DNA of 59,915 nt from JANQPX01 sp039197065. GTDB lineage: Bacteria; Pseudomonadota; Alphaproteobacteria; Geminicoccales; Geminicoccaceae. Under the pieces are notes generated by a model. The model made no database searches. It was given only the letters and a program-made list of their open reading frames with translations, and was not told where the DNA came from. The stretch is from the NCBI GenBank assembly GCA_039197065.1, contig JBCCUL010000035.1:1-59915 (forward strand), in the 5' to 3' direction. Positions 50,231 through 58,408 of the stretch are shown here, in pieces (positions within the stretch are counted from its first letter, which is position 1; the number at the start of each line of letters is the position of its first letter). The position numbers and the translations under genes are program-made.

Positions 50231-50725
50231 TCACACCACCTTGGTCATGACCGGGCGGAATTCGTCGATGACGGCTTGATAGACATCACGCTTGAACGGA
50301 ACGGCGAGGTCGAGAACCTCGTCCTGGGAAGCCCAGCGCCAGAGGCTGAATTCAGGCTCATGGGCCTCAAGATCGACATCATCGTCATCGCCGGTGAAAC
50401 GGAAGGCGAACCAGCGCTGGCACTGGCCAACATAGCGGCCCTTCCAATAGCCCGGCCGGCGATCGGCGGGAACGTCGTAGCAGTGCCAATGACGACTTTC
50501 CGCGAGAAGCTCTACGCGATCGACGCCGGTCTCTTCGAGAAGTTCGCGTCTGGCTGCGACCACCGGCTCCTCGCCCGCATCGATGCCGCCCTGGGGCATC
50601 TGCCAAGCATTGCCCGCCTGGCCGCGACGTTCTCCAATGAAGATCAGGCCGTCTCGATTGACCATCAGGATGCCGGCGCAGGGCCGATAACGCGGTGGTG
50701 GCGGGTCAGTTGCGGGACTGTGCAA
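50231..50725 (-). CDS. rppH: RNA pyrophosphohydrolase (Nudix)
   Basis: Nudix hydrolase (164 aa) that removes pyrophosphate from the 5' end of mRNA and starts decay. Seen: the Nudix box GGIDAGEEPVVAARRELLEE followed by TGV, and WQMPQGG just before it, as in RppH. Its 5' end overlaps the upstream DUF610 gene by 20 bp. The order envC-ctpA-DUF610-rppH is a known alphaproteobacterial cluster. Confidence 0.94.
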   Translation of the reverse strand: MHSPATDPPPPRYRPCAGILMVNRDGLIFIGERRGQAGNAWQMPQGGIDAGEEPVVAARRELLEETGVDRVELLAESRHWHCYDVPADRRPGYWKGRYVGQCQRWFAFRFTGDDDDVDLEAHEPEFSLWRWASQDEVLDLAVPFKRDVYQAVIDEFRPVMTKVV

Positions 50726-51809
50726 GGTTCGGAGCCTGGTCGCTATCGGCCAGGCCGCTTTCTTCCAAGAGGATGGCGCTCACCGGCACCAGCGCGATGC
50801 CGCGCTCTTCGAGGGCGGCGGTCCACCCGACGAGACGTCCTAACGTCACAGGATAGGCCTCGCTCACGCCGATCGCGTGTCCCTCCTGTATGGCCCTCGC
50901 TTCGAGATCGCTAAGAGCCTGGTCGATCGCCTGCGCGGACGGCGTTTCGTCGATCCATGTCGGCGCTGATAGATAGGCGAGGTCGGCCGCAGCGCTGGCC
51001 TCGGTCAACCCTGCACCGTCGATTTCGATCATGCCGACGCCCTTCGCGGCAAGCTCTTTCATCACCGGAACCGCCTCCGGACTGCCGGCGAAAGCGCCGC
51101 CACGACCGGCGATGGCGAAGTAACCTGGAGCCCTGGCCAGAACCCAGTTGAGCCGCTCGATATTCGCATCGACCGTGCCGCTGGCGCGCAATGTATGGGG
51201 TCCGGGATCGCTTGTCGGATAGTCGGGTGGCTCCATCGGAAGCTCGAGCAGAACCTCATGCCCGGCAAGCCGTGCCCGCTCGAAATACGCTGGCAGATCC
51301 TCGGTATAGGGCGAGAACATCAGGCTGATGGCGCCAGGAAGATGGAAGGCAGCGTTGGTGGCGTCGGCGAGCGGACCGAGGCCGGTTACCATGATCGCAA
51401 TCTTCGGCCGTTCATCGCGCCGGTCATAAGGACGGGCATAGGTCTGAATAGGCTGTCTGCCATCCTCGCTGATCCGCGGCAGCGGTCCGAAAGGACTGGC
51501 ATCGACGAGCGCCAGATCAGGTTCGTTGGGTTTCAGCGGGTCCAGGGCGGGGGCTGTGAATGCCGGGTTGGCGAGTTCGCCTTCGACGGCTGGAGCATTC
51601 GTATCGGGCGTAAATGCAGCTCTCAGCGCCTCTCCAGGTGCCGGTGGCCTGGGCGGAATCGGCAGGCTTAAGGAAACGTCCGCGCTCGTTCTGGTATCGC
51701 CAAAAGAAGGTGCCCAGAAAACCGCAACGACGCCCAGCAGAGGCAAACAAACGATCAGCCCCCAGGCTATCACCTTACTGATCCGCGACCGGCGTCCGAC
51801 GGTGGACAT
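50706..51809 (-). CDS. divergent polysaccharide deacetylase (DUF610)
   Basis: Membrane-anchored protein (367 aa from ATG 51809) of the divergent polysaccharide deacetylase family. Seen: an N-terminal membrane segment (IAWGLIVCLPLLGVVAVFW), a proline/alanine-rich linker, then the catalytic-like domain with PKIAIMVTGLGPLADATNAA, LPGAISLMFSPY and HEVLLELPMEPPDYP. AAGGCAGG precedes ATG 51809; the open frame to TTG 51896 adds 29 basic residues and is a less likely start. Periplasmic role in the cell envelope is inferred from envC and ctpA neighbours. Confidence 0.9.
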   Translation of the reverse strand: MSTVGRRSRISKVIAWGLIVCLPLLGVVAVFWAPSFGDTRTSADVSLSLPIPPRPPAPGEALRAAFTPDTNAPAVEGELANPAFTAPALDPLKPNEPDLALVDASPFGPLPRISEDGRQPIQTYARPYDRRDERPKIAIMVTGLGPLADATNAAFHLPGAISLMFSPYTEDLPAYFERARLAGHEVLLELPMEPPDYPTSDPGPHTLRASGTVDANIERLNWVLARAPGYFAIAGRGGAFAGSPEAVPVMKELAAKGVGMIEIDGAGLTEASAAADLAYLSAPTWIDETPSAQAIDQALSDLEARAIQEGHAIGVSEAYPVTLGRLVGWTAALEERGIALVPVSAILLEESGLADSDQAPNLAQSRN

Positions 51810-51926
51810 TACCTGCCTTTCTTCGCTGGAACCCTTCAGCCCACGTCCTGGCCTCTTCGGCGCCTTCGAAGGCGAGCGGCGCGTCCCGAAAGCCAAACGC
51901 GCCGCTTCAGCTCCTTGCTGATGTCA

Positions 51927-53219
51927 TCACTGCACTGTCTGCGTGCCGAACATCGCGATTCCGCGCAGCAGATCGAGGGCACGCGCGAGTTGGTAATCTT
52001 CGCCATCGACGGGAATCTCGGATGTGTCAGCTGACCCACCGCCTTCCCCGTCGTCCGGCTGTTCATTCTCCAGCCGTCCGCGAAGGTCGGCTTCGCGACG
52101 GCCCGCCCCCTCTTCGATCACCTCAATGCGCGACTGCCTGACCTCGATATCGGGCACGATGCCCTTTGCCTGGATCGACGTACCGGCGGGCGTGTAGTAG
52201 CGCGCGGTAGTAAGGCGAATAGCACCATGACCGGGCAGAGGCATGATCGTCTGGACTGATCCTTTTCCGAAGGACTGCGTGCCCATCACAATCGCGCGAT
52301 GATGGTCCTGAAGCGCGCCGGCGACGATTTCGGAGGCTGAAGCAGAACCGCCATTGATCAGAACCACCAGCGGAAGGCCCTCGGCCAGATCGCCTCGCCT
52401 CGCGTTGAAGCGTTGGATGCTGTCGGTGCGGCGGCCGCGGGTCGAGACGATTTCGCCGCGGTCCAGGAAAGCGTCCGATACGGCGATCGCCTGTTCCAGC
52501 AGACCGCCCGGGTTGTTGCGGAGATCGATCACGAAACCCTTGAGACTGGGTCCGAGCTCGGCGCGAATGTCGTCGATCCCTTCCTTCAGCTTCATCTCGG
52601 TTTGTTCGTTGAAAGCGGTGACGCGCAGATAGCCGATATCGCTCTCGACTCGATAGCGCACCGGGGAGATCGTGATCACGGCGCGCGCCATGCTCACATC
52701 GAGCGGTTCTTCACTGCCGTCACGGCGAAGCGTCAGCGCGATCAGCGTATCGACGGGGCCGCGCATTTTCTCAACCGCCTCTGACAGGCTGAGGCCGAGC
52801 ACAGGCTCACTGTCGATATGGGTGATGACGTCGCCGGCCTGAATACCGGCGCGATGCGCCGGCGTGTCATCGATCGGCGAGACGACCTTGACCAGGCCGT
52901 TCTCCATCGTGACCTCGATTCCGAGCCCGCCGAACTCACCCTTGGTCTGCACCTGCATGTCACGATAGCGCTTGGCATCGAGATAGCCGGAATGAGGATC
53001 GAGCGAGGTCAGCATGCCGTTGATGGCCGTTTCGATCAGCTTCTCGTCGGTCACTTCCTCGACATATTCGCTGCGTACGCGTTCGAACACATCACCAAAT
53101 AACTTCAGCTGTCGAAAGGTGTCCGACGAGCCCGCCTGAGGGCCTTTCGCCGGAGCCAGATAGATCCCTGCGACCACAAGGGCCGTAACGACCGCGCTTA
53201 TCGCACCTTTGCGCATCAA
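51927..53219 (-). CDS. ctpA: carboxy-terminal processing protease (S41)
   Basis: Periplasmic serine protease (430 aa) of the CtpA/Prc family. Seen: a short N-terminal membrane/signal segment (about 8-25), a PDZ domain (GIEVTMENGLVKVVSPIDD; GIQAGDVITHIDSEPV), and the catalytic core FVIDLRNNPGGLLEQAI, VLINGGSASASEIVAGALQD (Ser) and GKGSVQTIMPL (Lys). It overlaps envC by 4 bp. In related bacteria it cooperates with envelope remodelling. Confidence 0.96.
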   Translation of the reverse strand: MMRKGAISAVVTALVVAGIYLAPAKGPQAGSSDTFRQLKLFGDVFERVRSEYVEEVTDEKLIETAINGMLTSLDPHSGYLDAKRYRDMQVQTKGEFGGLGIEVTMENGLVKVVSPIDDTPAHRAGIQAGDVITHIDSEPVLGLSLSEAVEKMRGPVDTLIALTLRRDGSEEPLDVSMARAVITISPVRYRVESDIGYLRVTAFNEQTEMKLKEGIDDIRAELGPSLKGFVIDLRNNPGGLLEQAIAVSDAFLDRGEIVSTRGRRTDSIQRFNARRGDLAEGLPLVVLINGGSASASEIVAGALQDHHRAIVMGTQSFGKGSVQTIMPLPGHGAIRLTTARYYTPAGTSIQAKGIVPDIEVRQSRIEVIEEGAGRREADLRGRLENEQPDDGEGGGSADTSEIPVDGEDYQLARALDLLRGIAMFGTQTVQ

Positions 53220-54682
53220 CCTTTGACCCCACTATTGCTCGCAGCCAACCAAACTTCAGGGCTGACCGGCTGACCGTTACGTCGCAGCTCAATATGGAGT
53301 TTGGGTGACGGCCCATCCTTGACGATGCCGACGATCTGGCCAGCCTGGACGGTATCCCCAAACTCGATATCGAGCGATGAGAAGCCCCACAATAAGGTAT
53401 GGTATCCATTGCCATGTTCAATGATCAAGAGCAAACCATAACTTCTGAAATCGCCGGCAAAAACCACGCGTCCGTCATCGGGGGCCGCCACGCGCTGATT
53501 TGGGCGGGCGGCAATCTCGATCTCCTGATGGTTGCCGGAGCCTTCGACGCCGGAGGTGAAGCCGATCGTCTCGATCGTCGGAACCAGCGCCTGACTACCG
53601 TCAATGCGGCCTGGAGCGACCCGGGCAGCTAGACTGTTATCGGAGGAAGCGGCATTCGGGGAGGCGACATTGGCGCTCCAGGGCTTTTTTCGATCCGCCC
53701 ATCCTGAGAGGAGGGCTGCCGACTGGCTTTTTGCCGAGAGCGCCGCGTCGTTGGGCTTCGCCGTGCTCGCGGCAGCGAAGCCGCTCTTGGCGCCGACGCC
53801 GGCGAGAGGCCGGGCGACCGGGGTCAATTGGGTCTGACGAAGGGCGATGCCGCGAATCCCCGCTCCGTCGACCACTGACTTTCCAAGCCCTCGACGATCG
53901 AGCAGGACGGCTTTGGGATTGCCGGGTTCGACGTCGGCACGGTCGATGGCTTCAAGATTTCGAGCGATCATACTGCGCGCGAGACGATGCTCCTCGGCGG
54001 TCAACCGTTCGATCGCGACCGCAAGGTCGGCCAGATCTCTGATCGCGGCGTCGCGCCGCCGCTGAAGCTGGCTTTGTTTCAAGTCGAGGCGGCTTGCCGA
54101 GGCCGCAAGCAATGGGATCTGAAAGTCGATATCACGATGGCGCACGGTCAGCTCGTTCGGCACGCGCCGCAAAAGTCGAACAGCGGTCGATGCGCGCCGC
54201 ATCTGTTCGATCGATGTTGCCTGCGTAGCCAGAACCCGTGAGCGAGCCCTGGCCCCAAGCTCGCCATTGCGCTCCATGCTGGCAAGCCCGGCGATGCTGC
54301 GTGCGCCGATTTTCCGTAACTCGTCGAGGCGATTCAATCTCGGCAGCAACCGAGGCATCATCCTGTCCAGTTCTCTCTCATAAGCTCGGGCGCGATCCTC
54401 CTGTTCAGCCAATTTTTGAATGGCTGCTTCGCGTTCCAACTGCAGCTGGTCGAGCTGCTGCGAAAAGCGCTCCACCCTGCCGGTGAGCAGCGAGCGATGG
54501 GCGTGACGCCTTTCCAGAAGCTCGCGAACGTCATTCAGCCGATCACGCAGGATGGCGTCATGATCGACGGCAGCAAGAGCATGCGGCGCACCGATCAGCG
54601 AGCAAAGTAGCATGATCGACGCCAGCACCGGCACGCCGGGCATCGAAAAAACATCAAACCGCCATATCGCCAAACTTCGCAT
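53216..54682 (-). CDS. envC: EnvC-like murein hydrolase activator
   Basis: Periplasmic protein (488 aa) with a signal peptide (hydrophobic stretch about 14-37), a long coiled-coil region and a C-terminal LytM/M23 domain. Degenerate catalytic site: where active M23 enzymes have HxH near the end this has KLHIELRRNG, the HxxxD pair is HQEIEI, and the YAHL-type motif is LLWGFSS. That pattern fits an amidase activator (EnvC) and not a peptidase. First gene of the envC-ctpA-DUF610-rppH cluster. Confidence 0.9.
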   Translation of the reverse strand: MRSLAIWRFDVFSMPGVPVLASIMLLCSLIGAPHALAAVDHDAILRDRLNDVRELLERRHAHRSLLTGRVERFSQQLDQLQLEREAAIQKLAEQEDRARAYERELDRMMPRLLPRLNRLDELRKIGARSIAGLASMERNGELGARARSRVLATQATSIEQMRRASTAVRLLRRVPNELTVRHRDIDFQIPLLAASASRLDLKQSQLQRRRDAAIRDLADLAVAIERLTAEEHRLARSMIARNLEAIDRADVEPGNPKAVLLDRRGLGKSVVDGAGIRGIALRQTQLTPVARPLAGVGAKSGFAAASTAKPNDAALSAKSQSAALLSGWADRKKPWSANVASPNAASSDNSLAARVAPGRIDGSQALVPTIETIGFTSGVEGSGNHQEIEIAARPNQRVAAPDDGRVVFAGDFRSYGLLLIIEHGNGYHTLLWGFSSLDIEFGDTVQAGQIVGIVKDGPSPKLHIELRRNGQPVSPEVWLAASNSGVKG

Positions 54683-55266
54683 AAGGCCCTGTCATCGTTT
54701 CAGGTTGTCGCTTGCAGACATGGCAGAAGCGCAATTGCCGTCTTTCAGGCCTTCGACTATTCAACCCGCCGTCGAACTTGCCGAACGCCTGTCTGAAGCC
54801 CTAGTCGCCACATTTTTCGGCGATTTTTTCCAGAAAATTGAGACAATGAAGCCGGATTTCATCCAGCCGATCGCTCCTAGTCCAGAAATCCAGAATTACA
54901 CAAGCCACGTCAGCCACCAACAGTCAACGGCACAACCTACCCATCGACATCATAATACGGGGTTACTATCGCATTAGGATTTTTTCATCTCCTTTCATTC
55001 GCGCTTGGCGTCCAGTTCATAGCATGGTCCCGGCATTTTGATCGACATAGGCTATGTCGAGGGCGCGTTTCACCAGGCCGTTTTGAGAGCTTAAAGCGTC
55101 TTGGTTAAGCAAGAGTAAATCGTTGGTGAAAATGTTACCCGCCCGGCTTTGGCGACGAGCACTTTGCACGCGCACAAGGGCTTGCCGGATCATCCCAGAC
55201 ACTGCCGGTCCGCCCTTTATCGTCCCGATTCGGGCACGATCCCGAGCAGACGACGTTGTCGGGCCC
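54683..55266. other. non-coding gap between parC and envC
   Basis: A 584-bp gap, both flanking genes on the minus strand. It contains a perfect dyad TCGACATAG-G-CTATGTCGA (55042-55060), 207 bp downstream of parC, and the envC promoter is expected nearer 54700. The short open frames here have no family resemblance. I see no terminator with a T-run after parC. Confidence 0.5.
55042..55060. repeat. 19-bp dyad downstream of parC
   Basis: Inverted repeat with 9-bp arms and a 1-nt centre. It could be an operator or a short cruciform. A 6-bp pair GCTTAA/TTAAGC follows within 50 bp. No protein partner can be named. Confidence 0.5.
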
Positions 55267-57492
55267 TCAGCTTTCGCCAAACTTATTGTTGCGCGGAAAG
55301 CCGTGGGGGACCATGCGGCCGGCGCTAGCGCGTTTGCCCTGCCAGCTCTCCAGTTCCTTGACCAGGCGCGTGCCGTTCTTCGCGGGCCAGGAGAGGCCGT
55401 CTTCGAGGTTGAGGGTGGCGGCATCCGAGAGCTTGCCGTCTTTGAAGCGCTGCAGAAGCACGCCCTTGCCGCGGCCCATGACTGGTAGCTCCGAGGCGTC
55501 GAAGATCAGCATCTTACGGTTGGAGCCGACGGTGACGACGCTGTCGCCATCGCCGGGCGTGACCACAAGGAGCTTGGCGAGCGGATCGAGGTTGAAGACC
55601 TGCTTGCCCGCTTTTGTCTGCGCGGCGATCGCCTTCTCCTCGGCGAGGAAACCGCGCCCGTCGCTGCTGGCGAGCAAGAGTTTTCCATCGGCCCGGTGAG
55701 CCGCGAGGTAGAGGGGCTGGGCGCCCTTGGCGAGATCGACCTGGAGACTGAGCGGTTCGCCCTGGCCGCGGCCGCCCGGTAGCCGGTCGATCGGCAGGAG
55801 ATAGCCTCGCCCATCGGAGGTGATCAGGATCAGCTTGTCGGTCGTCTGGGCGCGAATGACGAATTTGCCGGCATCGCCGTCCTTATATTTAAGATCGCCG
55901 TCGTTCTCGACATGGCCGCGCATGACCCTGATCCAGCCAAGTTTGGAGCAGACGACGGTCACAGGCGCTTTCTCGACGGCGATTTCTTCCAGTGCTTCGA
56001 GATCGACCGTGGGAGCGAGACCAAGCTTGGTGCGGCGAGCACCCAGCGTTCCGCTCCCGAATTTTTCGATGGTCTCCTCGAATTCCTCTTTCAGCTTGGC
56101 GCGGCGCAAGAGCTCATCCTTCAGGAGCGCTCTCAGCTCTTTCCTCTCCGCGCGCAGCTCCTTTTGCTCCTTGACGATCGCCATCTCTTCGAGCTTGCGC
56201 AGATTGCGCAGGCGCATGTTGAGGATGGCTTCGGCCTGGCGCTCATTGAGCTCGAACGTCGCCATCAGCTCGGCCTTGGGATCGTCCTCCTCGCGGATGA
56301 TGCGGATGACCTCATCCAGATTGAGATAGGCGATCCGATAGGCCTCCAGGACTTCCAGGCGATCCTCGATCTTGCCGAGGCGGAACTTGGTGCGTCGGAT
56401 CAGCACGTCCATGCGGTGGTCGATGAAGGCCTGAAGGACGTCTTTCAGGTTCATCACCCGTGGCACGCCCCGCGCGTCGAGCACGTTCAGATTGAGGGAA
56501 AGCCTCGTTTCCAGCTCGGTCTGGCGAAACAGCTGCTCCATTAGCAGATCGGCGGGCACGGTGCGCGAGCGCGGCACCAGCACCAGGCGGACGTCCTCGG
56601 TGCTCTCGTCCCTGATATCGCCGAGCAGCGGCAGTTTCTTCTGGCCAAGAAGCTCGGCGATACGCTCGATCAGACGGGCTTTTTGCACCTGATAGGGCAT
56701 CTCGTGGATGACGATCTGATATTGGCCGTGGCTGAGCTCCTCCTTCTCCCAGCGCGCGCGAAGGCGCATGGAGCCGCGGCCGGTGCGGTAGGCCTCCCTG
56801 ATGTTGTCCTGGCTTTCCACCAGCACGCCGCCGGTCGGCAGGTCCGGACCCCGGACATGGGTTAACAAAGCATCTACGCTTGTCTCGGGCTCCTCGACCA
56901 GCTCGCAAAGGGCGTGGCAGAGTTCGCCTGCATTGTGGGGCGGGATCGAGGTGGCCATGCCCACGGCGATGCCGGTGGTGCCGTTGGCGAGAAGGTTCGG
57001 GAAGGCGGCGGGGAGGACCACGGGCTCATCGTCACCGCCGTCATAGGTCGGGCGAAAATCGACGGTGTCCTGGTCGATGCCCTGCAGAAGCGCTTTCGCG
57101 ACCTCGGTCAGGCGCGCTTCGGTGTAGCGCATGGCGGCGGCGTTATCGCCGTCGATATTGCCGAAATTGCCCTGGCCGTCGACCAGCGGGTAGCGCTGCG
57201 CGAAATCCTGGGCGAGACGCACCATGGCGTCATAGATCGAGGCGTCGCCATGGGGGTGATATTTACCGATGACGTCCCCGACCACGCGCGCACATTTCTT
57301 GTAGCCCTGATCCGGATCGAGCTTCAGTTTCATCATCGCGTAAAGAAGCCGCCGCTGGACCGGTTTCAGGCCATCGCGCACATCCGGCAGCGAGCGGGAC
57401 GTGATGGTCGAGAGCGCATAGGCGAGATAGCGTTCGGACAGTGCGTCCGCAAAGGGCACCGGTCGAATAGCGTTATCGTTTGCAGCAGCCAT
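55267..57492 (-). CDS. parC: DNA topoisomerase IV subunit A
   Basis: ParC (741 aa), the DNA-cleaving subunit of topoisomerase IV that decatenates chromosomes. Seen: LSERYLAYALSTITSRSLPD typical of ParC and not GyrA, catalytic Tyr123 in AAMRYTEARL, the quinolone-region YHPHGDASIYDAM, and C-terminal beta-propeller-type repeats. At the position of E. coli Ser80 this protein has Ala84 (GDAS), and Asp88 where E. coli has Glu84. It starts 5 nt after the recO stop. Confidence 0.96.
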   Translation of the reverse strand: MAAANDNAIRPVPFADALSERYLAYALSTITSRSLPDVRDGLKPVQRRLLYAMMKLKLDPDQGYKKCARVVGDVIGKYHPHGDASIYDAMVRLAQDFAQRYPLVDGQGNFGNIDGDNAAAMRYTEARLTEVAKALLQGIDQDTVDFRPTYDGGDDEPVVLPAAFPNLLANGTTGIAVGMATSIPPHNAGELCHALCELVEEPETSVDALLTHVRGPDLPTGGVLVESQDNIREAYRTGRGSMRLRARWEKEELSHGQYQIVIHEMPYQVQKARLIERIAELLGQKKLPLLGDIRDESTEDVRLVLVPRSRTVPADLLMEQLFRQTELETRLSLNLNVLDARGVPRVMNLKDVLQAFIDHRMDVLIRRTKFRLGKIEDRLEVLEAYRIAYLNLDEVIRIIREEDDPKAELMATFELNERQAEAILNMRLRNLRKLEEMAIVKEQKELRAERKELRALLKDELLRRAKLKEEFEETIEKFGSGTLGARRTKLGLAPTVDLEALEEIAVEKAPVTVVCSKLGWIRVMRGHVENDGDLKYKDGDAGKFVIRAQTTDKLILITSDGRGYLLPIDRLPGGRGQGEPLSLQVDLAKGAQPLYLAAHRADGKLLLASSDGRGFLAEEKAIAAQTKAGKQVFNLDPLAKLLVVTPGDGDSVVTVGSNRKMLIFDASELPVMGRGKGVLLQRFKDGKLSDAATLNLEDGLSWPAKNGTRLVKELESWQGKRASAGRMVPHGFPRNNKFGES

Positions 57493-57497
57493 TTTTC

Positions 57498-58220
57498 TTA
57501 CCTTCGAGATATCGACGTTGCGGCCCTTGAGAATCGATCAACCAGGGCTTGGCGGGCTTCGGGAACCGGTCTGTTCAACGCCGCGAACAGATGCCGCTCC
57601 AAGAAATACCCCGCGAGCTTCAAGCCATCACGAATGCCTGCGGCATCGGCTTGGCATTCGCTTACAAGAAAGCTGGGCAGCGGCAACAACCTGTCCTCAT
57701 AGCCCTTCGCCGTCTCCTTGGTCACCGCCCGTCCCGTCCGCGGGGAGACGTAAACGAGGTCCGCGTCGGACGATAGGTCGAGGCCGAAGCCGAGATCCTG
57801 AAGCAAGGCGAGTTCGAAGCGCACGTAATCCTCAGTCCAGCCACCAGATGTGGTGAGGATATCAATAAGCTGACACAATAGATTGTAAAGGTCTGGGTGA
57901 GGATCGCGGTCGGGCAAAGATTGCTCGACCAGGGCTAAAGCACTGGTCAGCGCTGCGAGCCGCAGTGGCTGGTCCAGAACCAGAGCTGCGTTCGGCGTGA
58001 TCAGCTCTGCGGTGATGCTGCCGAGCTGATCGGCGAGCCTGGCGCGCCAGGTGAGGGCGAGGCGGTTGCCGGGCTGATAGGTGGCCTTGTTCTTACGGCT
58101 GGCGCCGCCGCGCACGAGGCCGCCATGGCGGCCATGCTCGAGCGTGAAGACCTGCAGGACCAGAGCCCCCTCGCCGTGGCGGCGGGCGGAAAGCAGGATG
58201 GCTTCGTCTTCCCATTGCAT
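57498..58220 (-). CDS. recO: DNA repair protein RecO
   Basis: RecO (240 aa), which loads RecA with RecF/RecR at single-strand gaps. Seen: the N-terminal OB-fold start WEDEAILLSARRHGEGALVL, GLVRGGASRKNKATYQPGN, and a C-terminal SERQTAAGI-like block (CQADAAGIRDGLKLAGYFLE). The usual cysteine zinc site is not evident, which is common in alphaproteobacteria. Upstream of parC, a known pairing. Confidence 0.95.
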   Translation of the reverse strand: MQWEDEAILLSARRHGEGALVLQVFTLEHGRHGGLVRGGASRKNKATYQPGNRLALTWRARLADQLGSITAELITPNAALVLDQPLRLAALTSALALVEQSLPDRDPHPDLYNLLCQLIDILTTSGGWTEDYVRFELALLQDLGFGLDLSSDADLVYVSPRTGRAVTKETAKGYEDRLLPLPSFLVSECQADAAGIRDGLKLAGYFLERHLFAALNRPVPEARQALVDRFSRAATSISRR

Positions 58221-58408
58221 GTGGCGGCGCCGGTTCAGGATCCATCAGATCAAGCTGTCGATACAGCCATAGTCTTTGCCATGACTGCTGGAACGTCGAG
58301 AAGCTTCGCTAGCCTCGTTTTCGGGATCTTTCTCGACGAGAGACCCGATCACGACAACGCGCCCTTGGCGATGCCGACTTGGATCAGCGATGGTGCGCAA
58401 ATGCTCAC

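Noticed and set aside
54612..54977. 121-codon open frame upstream of envC
   Set aside because: Overlaps the envC start antisense, without ribosome-binding site or family resemblance.
55017..55424. 135-codon open frame overlapping the parC end
   Set aside because: Mostly a shifted-frame shadow of parC; the remaining 60 codons lack any supporting feature.
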